Of a DNA stretch of 64,000 nucleotides, positions 56,901 through 64,000 are shown piece by piece (within the stretch, counting starts at the first letter, position 1; each line of letters starts with the position of its first letter). The position numbers were made by a program, and so were the translations under genes. The DNA is from Glandiceps talaboti (Eukaryota > Hemichordata > Enteropneusta > Spengelidae), in the NCBI RefSeq assembly GCF_964340395.1, contig NC_135562.1, forward strand, positions 4,404,134 through 4,468,133, given 5' to 3'. The notes beneath the pieces are model-generated. The model was not told where the DNA came from, did not search any database, and was given only the letters and a program-made list of their open reading frames with translations.

Positions 56901-57742
56901 ATGTCATTATTCGAGCAAGAGATTGCATCAAGTAAGAAACTTAAACTTATACTTTACTACCCACCCAATAGAATAGGGAACTTGCAAACCCGCCATGTTG
57001 AATGTTGCATCATGGGAAATGTGATAATAAATACTAATCAATTAGTATTGTAAACAATATTGTTACATTGTTTATAACCACCAATAATCAATTCATAGTT
57101 ACTCTGACCATTGTGGGAGGTTTATTTCATTGGTAGCTCCAGATTAGGTATTGCGACAACCACAGATAATTAGTCCTTTGCATCTGAGCATGCTCAGTCT
57201 GGATTGCGAGTTCCCTATTTGTACATGTAATAGGTCCTGTGTGCAGCGAAGACAGCACAGGGTTATTATCATTTTCAGTCTTATGACTTTGCAAATAATT
57301 CTTAAAAGATATTTATAAAACACATTATATAGTGGAACTGTTGCTCATCCTACCATGGCGTCGGTGGGATTTTTTGTAAAAAAATGCACAAAAAATGTTT
57401 TGAATTTTGAATGCTATATAATGTTATTTCCCATCAAACAAAATAGGAAATAGGTTGACCGCGATCAGTCACGGAGCAGTTAACAGTAAATCGTCGGTTT
57501 AGAGCCTATATCCCACTCATGCACAAACGTTATTGTTCAAACAAATGACATGTTTTTGACGTAGAGAAAAGAAGAGAGGGTATACGTAATTAGTAATTAA
57601 CTCATTCCCTGTTTTGTTGACAGGGTCGTCGGTGTTTATTGGTAGCAGCCTGTCATCTTGGACGGACCAAGTCATTGTAGATAGGAATCATAAAAATGTA
57701 TATTTAATGCCGCACATATTTGAAGACGGCATATTTTTGTGA
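53982..57742 (+). CDS. O-fucosyltransferase-like type II membrane glycosyltransferase, paralogue 2
   Basis: Four exons in phase: 53982-55054, 55840-55999, 56790-56931, 57624-57742 (TGA), giving 497 aa. The second in-frame ATG (54015, MPRQKLRLRGG) is an equally plausible start. The anchor is at about residues 24-44. Motifs: LPILVGNQGPNNQLLAFK, NRSLVLAPFF, CVGFVYPYGLLYRF, AIHWRFDEEWRKTWC with His347 and Arg349, VYLATP, and SVFIGSSLSSWTDQVIVDR near the end. Intron positions and phases equal those of paralogue 1: TG|G in the W-C codon, phase 0 after Gln, phase 1 after the EQEIAS block. Exon 3 has the same length (142 bp) in both. All key residues shared with paralogue 1 are kept, so it should be active if paralogue 1 is. 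Confidence 0.8.
55600..55800. repeat. Dispersed repeat, copy in intron 1 of paralogue 2
   Basis: Shares TTTTAAATTCCAACATGGCC, then CTTATTATTTCAA and CACCTGGCAAAGTT with 56445-56660 in the same order and orientation. Confidence 0.6.
56445..56660. repeat. Dispersed repeat, copy in intron 2 of paralogue 2
   Basis: Contains TTTAAAATCCAATATGGCCG, CTTATTATTTCAAGAATACC and CGAGTGGCAAAATTAC, parallel to 55600-55800. The 90-codon frame here is not a gene. Confidence 0.6.
56976..57215. mobile_element. Tc1/mariner-like MITE with TA flanks
   Basis: A 240-bp segment with inverted ends GGGAACTTGCAA and the inverse of GGGAACTCGCAA, bounded by TA at 56974-56975 and 57216-57217. It lies in intron 3 of paralogue 2. 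Confidence 0.6.
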
Positions 57743-57775
57743 AAGCCATTCTGAAACACCATCCAGGCAATAGTT

Positions 57776-57788
57776 ATATATATATATA

Positions 57789-57866
<78 letters not shown>

Positions 57867-57874
57867 TGTGTGTG
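57776..57874. repeat. (AT)n/(GT)n microsatellite
   Basis: About 12 bp of AT followed by about 85 bp of GT, starting 34 bp after the stop codon of paralogue 2, hence probably within its 3' UTR. Confidence 0.95.
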
Positions 57875-58114
57875 ACGTAGGTAGGTAGGAGTTCCACCTG
57901 TCCGTCCGTAGCCGTTGTTAAAGTATTCCCAAGACGATTTTCTGCAAACCCGAAGATAAAGGATTAATTTAAATGTTTTTATGTAACATTTGGTCAAATG
58001 GCGTCAATTTTGTTGTAAAAGTGACCAAAGATTTCATCATAAAACAGCGCAAGCCTGTAAGCCATGGTAATGTATGGAGTGGGCTCTGTCGAAAACACCC
58101 AAGAAACATTTTAA

Positions 58115-58462
58115 AGGGGCGCAAGCTGAGTTTGGACACAGTTTAGAAGATACTCGCAATAGTTTATTTACTGGAGCCCACTTACCCACCACTTGCAATT
58201 ACTTGTAACTGAAGTCAACTTGGTATCAACATATATCAATAATTTATAAACGATACGATGACGTAATTTGTCATACGTATAAAAAAATGTTGAAGAAATC
58301 CCTACTATGCAATCAACTGTTTTCATGTGGCAATTGTAAAGGTAATTGTAATGTTATAGGAAGCATGCATCGACATCAAAATCATTTTAAAATGGTTTAA
58401 ACAAGGTTTTATGTAAGTATTTTTACTTGAGTGAAAAATTTATAAACTCAGCCTGTGCCTCT
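58115..58462. mobile_element. TIR element with TTAA flanks, AGRGGCRCARGCTGAGTTT family
   Basis: The left end AGGGGCGCAAGCTGAGTTT and the inverse of the right end, AGAGGCACAGGCTGAGTTT, differ at three positions. Both sides are flanked by TTAA (58111-58114 and 58463-58466), as for piggyBac-type insertion. The same right end with adjacent TTAA occurs at 35292-35314, and both ends occur at 41824-42543. Subterminal GTTTTATGTAA is shared. Confidence 0.65.
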
Positions 58463-60142
58463 TTAAAGCCAGGTGGTGTCAAATACATAAAGTCATTATA
58501 GCTATTTCTTGCATATCACAGATGTGATCATACTAATTGTCGACCCATTGCTTTCAAACCTTTCGGAAGAGGTGCAAATAAATTTACGTAAATCTACTGG
58601 ATAGCGACCTTTTTTGGGTTTGAAATACTTAGTAATGTGTATCAAAAACAACTATTTCTGACAGTGAAAATGTCTGACCTTAAGACATTGGTTGTTTATT
58701 TATTTATTTTTCATGATGACAGCACACTACATGAGAGGACTCCGGATTTCCGGATTAGAAGGACCCTACGTGACTGGGTTGTGTGTCAGCTAAGGTGAAT
58801 GTACAGTTGAGACTAGATTGTCGACAATCTAAGTTGAGACGTGTATAATTATGTCAAAATAGACAAAAGTTTCACTTTTAATGTTTCTCAGCACTTACCC
58901 GAAATTAAATATATGTGAAGTTAAAGGCTAACTAAAACTCAAAGTGTATGATTTACTTTCATGGTGTTCCTGTTTTTTTTTTAAAAAACACTACTTGGGA
59001 ACAATTTGCACTGCTGGGGAAAACAAAGATGAGATTAATACGAACTTTGTAACGTAATGATTATAGTAGGAGAAACGACAAATATAAAAGTTGATCAAAA
59101 CAGTTGAAAGATCATCACAAAAGTGACTGAACTGCACGTGGCGCGAAACTTGCTAAAACCACAGACTTGTCACTACGGCGACCAGAAGGGAGTAAAGAAA
59201 AGGGGCAATTTGCTGGATGCGTACTCAGTGTTATTCCATATGAAAGAAACACTATGGACAATTCACTGGTGCCACGTGGTGGTAAGAACTTTCGAAACTC
59301 GGTTTTCATAATGAAACTAGGTTACGTTTACGAAGTCCTAGTAACTGTGTTATTTAGTGGAGGACTGACACGTTGCACAAATATTGTATATATTACCATA
59401 ATTATAATATCATTTATACTGCCGATCAAACCTTAACGAACCTTACCCATATAGATAATACTACGGAAATCAAGGTATAGGCAAACGAGAATAGACACAA
59501 ACTTAAAAATAATGTTAATTTATGTAGTGATTATGTGTGATATAATCCTGTAGATCAAGTCAGGGTAATACTGAATTAATGAGGTTGAATACGTGCCGGG
59601 CACTTGAGGAAAATTTGCTATCACACTTGAGCGAAATGACATCAACGTGCACTGATAGATTATATTAACATACTACAATAGTCGTTTTAGTATGTGTCAG
59701 TCGTAGTTTGCCGATAGCTTGATGTCCATAGTTACTGTAGTATGTGTGTTGGGATAATTGATCGTACCGATGTGGTGAGTGTGGCCCTCCACTCTGTAAA
59801 TTGATATTATCACATATCTATCGACAGGAAGTGTCGGTTCGTAACAGAGATAACACCATGAAGTACACAATACCAGAAACCATAGAATAACTTGATGAGC
59901 AACACCTCCTGTCAACAAGGTGAATAAACTATTAAGTGTCTCGAAATAGGTACAGTTAGAACCATAGACCATCCACCAAGGGTGGAGGGTCTATGTTAGA
60001 ACTAATTAAAACCAGATTACTTGACAGGCCCTGTGGATTTCTTTTAAATTCTCTACTCGTTAGAAAAGCACAAGCTTTAGTTTCAACATGTCACGTGTTT
60101 AAATAAAGTAGTTTTAAAAACACACTGTATTTAAGTCATGCT

Positions 60143-60230
60143 TACGAAAGCCGTAGAGGGACTTCTGACTTCCGACTTCGAAGTCAGAAGTCAGAAGTCG
60201 GAAGTCAGAAGTCCCTCTACGGCTTTCGTA
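60143..60230. mobile_element. Near-perfect palindromic MITE, TACGAAAGCCGTAGAGGG ends
   Basis: The 88-bp unit reads TACGAAAGCCGTAGAGGGAC on both strands and has a core of ACTTCYGACTTC repeats. It is flanked by CATGCT on both sides (60137-60142 and 60231-60236), a possible 6-bp target duplication. It can form an almost complete hairpin. Confidence 0.7.
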
Positions 60231-60549
60231 CATGCTTCGTATTAAAAAAGACAAAAAATGGGAATTTTATTTGACAAAAGTTAGTAACTACATTTTCCTA
60301 CTTGAAAATGAAAAATAAGATATAATAGACCAAGTGCGTGTCTGTAAGTCAATAAATTGTCAAAAATACTAAAATCTGTACAAATTTAAAGTTTGTTATT
60401 GTACGCACCGAAAGTGCTTTATGAATAAGACAGGGGTAAAACAAATCTTTGGGTTACTTGCAATAGCTCCCCATGCATGCTTAGCCTAGAGGGTTAAATG
60501 GCACAACGATAAACTTATTCTCACCATAGGGAGCACAGGAACCATGTTG

Positions 60550-60623
60550 CAAACAAACAAACAAACAAACAAACAAACAAACAAACAAACACAAAACAAA
60601 CAAACAAACAAACAGCAACACCA

Positions 60624-60666
<43 letters not shown>

Positions 60667-60830
60667 ATACACAAACATATAAACAAACAAATATATGCAG
60701 TGTAATAATAACCAATACCGTTATGTTTCTATATAGACTCATCCATGGACGGGCAGGCGGGCAGGCGGCAGGCAGGCAGGCAGGCAGGCAGGCAGGCGGG
60801 CAGGCGGGCAGGCGGCAGGCAGGCAGGCAT
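60550..60830. repeat. (CAAA)n, (AAAT)n and (GGCA)n microsatellites
   Basis: CAAA units (about 60550-60615), AAAT units (about 60625-60668), then GGCA/GGCGG units (about 60750-60828). Frames across them are artefacts. Confidence 0.95.
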
Positions 60831-61970
60831 ATATTGACCATAAAAAGAACCTGTGCATGAGATTTGTTTTTTCATTTTTCACCCACGAGCTCAAAACTGT
60901 CTACACCAAGTTTTTTTTTCTGGAAGTCCAATGTTACCGCCTAGTACCCAGTTGACGGTAGCACATCATGTTTGTGTCTTATCCACGAGGTCAAAGTTTA
61001 AAATTGATTGGCACTTCTTCATAGAAGTACTGTAATTGACCGAAGATGAACTATTTTTCCGTAACGTGACGTCAGTGTTAGCAAGATAAATGAATTCTAA
61101 CGAGGATTTCCAATTTTTCATTTTCTATTACTACGTGAATAGCTGTCCACATGTACAAGGCGTGCAATGGATTAAATGCCAGTGTAACAGCTGGACGTTT
61201 CAAACCATGCATGCTTTGCAATCGTGATCAAATTGTACGCTTACTGGTATCATAAATATCAATAACGACAAATTAAAAAAACTGATATTTTCATCTGCCT
61301 TGAAATATTTTGGTGTATATCTAAAAAAAATTGTAACACTCGTCGGTATTAAAATATTTCATTTTTTAATCCGAGATCATTTTTATAGGTTTATTATGTA
61401 AAACACCTGTGAAAGATGTTAATGCTCTTTCTACTGTACCGTGTGAATATCAACCATACTTCATTAAGGTTAGCCAACGCAAATGTCTTTGACTGTATAG
61501 GCCAAAATAGTGACAAATTTGGTCATATGAAAGTAAGCAGGGGGTGTTTTCTATTTCTATGAATTCATGAGGTGGCATATTTCGTCACAACCGACGTAGT
61601 GACGTCCAAAATAATACCCATGGCCATATCAAATAAGTGTTTAGTATAACTTAATTTATTCAGTTTGTTTAACCTGTGTCACCAAATGAATATGGAATTA
61701 ATAGATCACAAATATTGATGAGGATGGCAGTCTTGTGTTAGTGTCTACAACGAGGCGTTCGTCCAAAAACACAAGGCTTGCATCTAAAGTTACACTAAAC
61801 GTATTTCAAAACAGAAATATTTCATTTGTTTGAATTTCCGAACGTATAAACAAAGTATTCTTTCCATTTGGCCGTCGGATTCAATATTGTAACAGCTGTT
61901 GAATATATTGTGACAGATTTCGGTGCTACTAATTTTTAACAGCAATCGTCCATTCTCCTAACTGTCATCC

Positions 61971-63003
61971 ATGGAGAGGATGTCTGTCTGTGTGATTCTT
62001 TCCAGGAGAAGAAAATATCTCGGCGTATTTGCTCTGTTTCTCGTCTGTACGGTACTATGTAACATTACTTGGTACTTTGCTATGTCTTATCTATGGAACG
62101 GAGACGACGTGAGAAAATTAGTTTTACGCGAACTCCGCAAATCGAAAGGTGTTATATATACATCATCTTTAGAGGAAACCTCCTTGGACTACTTCTATCA
62201 TCAAACTACTCTAGAGAACAAAGTGGTTTCCATGACGACAACATCCAGAAAAGAGGAACGAGTAAATTATCTTGTACCAATTTTGTTGGGAAACCAAGGC
62301 CCAAATAATCAGCTGCAAAGTTTAAAATTATCAGCTGTCATAGCAGCACATAGAGATAGAGTGTTAGTAAGGACGCCATTTTTTGACCATTTTACAAACA
62401 AAAAAGACCATGCCAGATTGTTCAATGAAACACTAGATGTCAGATTATTTAATAAGTTGCTACCAACGGCAAGCATAGAGGAGTACAACAGACACTGTAA
62501 TGGTAGGATAGATGCTGTATTCAACGGAGCCAACTGGAGTAACGATGCACCAGAGGAAGTTTACAAAAAGACTATCAAATGGGCTAACGATAAAATGAAG
62601 GAGTGGGCTCAACATACGGGAATCCAAGTACCTGATATGTTGAGTGAACCTGATCGGGTCATCAATTTACCCGATGATGTACCAGACGGGTACAAGCCAC
62701 TAAGGAAAGTGATAAACAAGGAAGGAATGTTTGACTCCAGTCTGAGATGTGTAGGAATTGTTTACCCATATGGTCTGCTTGGACGATTCTATTACCATGA
62801 CTACGTGCCAGTCTTATCAGGTTATGTTACACGCCCTCCAGAAGTAAGAAAATTGGCTGGCCAAGTGATCCGACATGTATTGGATAGAAGGAGATATCTG
62901 TGTTTTCATTGGCGATACAACAAAGAATGGCGGGACCAATGGTAAGAATGAGTTGCAGTACAACAGATACCGCCACAATTTCGGTTCAGGGCATTCTGGA
63001 AAG

Positions 63004-63072
<69 letters not shown>

Positions 63073-63261
63073 TGACATACAGAAAGGCAAAGGGGATGGA
63101 AAGGCAAAATTGGACAAACAAGAAACACACACACACAAATGTGTGTGTATGTGTGTATGTATGTATGTATGTATGTATGTATGTATGTATGTATGTATGT
63201 ATGTATGTATGTATGTATGTATGTATGTATATGTGTGTGTATGTATGTATGTGTGTATGTA

Positions 63262-63306
<45 letters not shown>

Positions 63307-63624
63307 ATATACTGAGACATGAGGGTACGAATAGTAGAGCTATACTAATACATACATATACGTAGTTGAGAGAGTCAGCGAGGGAGACAGAGGGGGCTGC
63401 AAGTGAGTATGTAAGTAAGGAGACCAGCGGAAGTGACGTGTTATGACTGAATGTTTCTTAATTATATATCCCGTTGTAGGTGTTTTAAAAATTCCCCCAA
63501 ACAAATGGAAATGTGTCGACGGCTGAATAATACAGATAGCAATACAATTACAGATGTCGTTCAGGACATGATGGACGTGTCAAATCTCGAAGTTGTATAT
63601 TTAGCAACGCCTGTCAGTACACAG
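61971..63624 (+). CDS. O-fucosyltransferase-like type II membrane glycosyltransferase, paralogue 3 (3' truncated by window)
   Basis: Two exons are visible: 61971-62941 and 63480-63624, in phase, giving 372 codons. By analogy two more exons lie beyond the window. The anchor is at about residues 17-38. Motifs: VPILLGNQGPNNQLQSLK, CVGIVYPYGLLGRFYYHDY, CFHWRYNKEWRDQWC with His313 and Arg315, and VYLATPVSTQ. The intron again splits the W-C Trp codon (TG|G), and exon 2 ends in phase 0 after Gln. Differences from paralogues 1 and 2: the HWRFDE motif reads HWRYNK, and NRTLVLAPFF reads DRVLVRTPFF. It is the most divergent copy. Whether it is active or has changed specificity is open. Confidence 0.75.
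63004..63303. repeat. (CAGA)n, (ATGT)n and (GT)n microsatellites
   Basis: CAGA units (63004-63072), a short spacer, ATGT units (about 63156-63269) and GT units to 63303. They fill most of intron 1 of paralogue 3. Confidence 0.95.
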
Positions 63625-63903
63625 GTGAGTCTTACAACAATTTAACATTATACTGTGAATTCGACAAATGGTTATTTCCCTGTTTGTAATCAAATTCGGG
63701 TATAGTACAGTGTAGCTTCTAGAATTCGGACTTTCTTCTGAAAGGTGCAACCGAGCTCGACGCAATTCGGGCTATCGCCCTCACACTAGCGACCTTTGTT
63801 CGCCTTCATAGTGAGCATAATAGCCGGAGGGGTCTAGCAACAAGACTACAGTATAATATGCCAATGATCGCATCATCCTCATTTCTGGTATAAAAGCTGC
63901 TTC

Positions 63904-63960
63904 CAAACAGCGCCTCTTATGGCCAAACTATGCATTTCTTTTGTCTTTCTCAGTGATAAC
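63904..63960. repeat. Dispersed repeat copy 3 (AACAGC...GGCCAAAC family)
   Basis: Reads AAACAGCGCCTCTTATGGCC, then TTTTGTCTTTCTCAGTGATA, parallel to 17596-17653 and 29120-29180. Confidence 0.55.
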
Positions 63961-64000
63961 TTGATACAGACACGTTGTGTTGGTTTTCAAAGACTGGAAT

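Larger units (their letters stand above)
57743..61970. other. Intergenic interval between glycosyltransferase paralogues 2 and 3
   Basis: No coding exon is supported. Contents: GT microsatellite (57776-57874), TIR element (58115-58462), a short hairpin (about 59960-59994, CATAGACC arms), a near-perfect palindrome (60143-60230) and simple repeats (60550-60830). The last ~1 kb before the paralogue 3 start shows no recognisable promoter motif. Confidence 0.6.

Noticed and set aside
59115-59436. Short ORFs on both strands between paralogues 2 and 3
   Set aside because: No homology to the glycosyltransferase exons or other families and no matching splice phases. Not a fourth, degenerate paralogue as far as can be seen.

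Overview
The window is nuclear DNA from an animal. It has long intron-rich genes with GT/AG introns, metazoan-specific gene families, TA-rich intergenic DNA, many microsatellites, and short inverted-repeat (MITE-like) and LINE remnants. Compact introns of about 0.2-2 kb and the mix of genes suggest a marine invertebrate, possibly a deuterostome such as a hemichordate or amphioxus relative. The species cannot be fixed from the sequence alone.

Layout. (1) Positions 1-455 hold the 3' end of a non-LTR retrotransposon. (2) Positions 878-10979 (+) hold the last 16 exons of a polycystin-1-like gene: GAIN/GPS site, PLAT domain, 11 membrane segments, polycystin domain and channel pore. Its 5' exons lie left of the window. 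(3) Positions 11354-18520 are non-coding and probably include the ATAD2 3' UTR. (4) Positions 18521-37635 (-) hold a complete 24-exon ATAD2 orthologue of 1571 aa, with AAA1, degenerate AAA2 and bromodomain. Its introns carry several inverted-repeat elements. (5) Positions 37971-40942 (+) hold a five-exon TMEM244-like membrane protein, head to head with ATAD2 across 335 bp. (6) Positions 40943-47602 are intergenic and rich in repeats and minisatellites. (7) Positions 47603-63624 (+) hold three tandem paralogues of a type II membrane glycosyltransferase with O-fucosyltransferase-like features. They share intron positions and phases. The third is cut by the window end after exon 2.

The exon models were assembled by hand. 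Each junction was checked for GT/AG and for reading-phase continuity, and the summed coding lengths are divisible by three for ATAD2, TMEM244-like, glycosyltransferase 1 and 2, and the polycystin fragment. The genes do not form one pathway. ATAD2 is a nuclear chromatin factor, the polycystin is a membrane receptor-channel, TMEM244-like is a small membrane protein, and the three glycosyltransferases are probably Golgi enzymes.

The points most worth a second look are the tandem glycosyltransferase cluster with a diverged third copy, a triplicated linker motif in ATAD2, a tandem triplication of an ATAD2 splice donor that keeps an alternative in-frame exon open, a 357-bp foldback element with a perfect 9-bp target duplication, and a two-copy MITE family with near-perfect 8-bp duplications.
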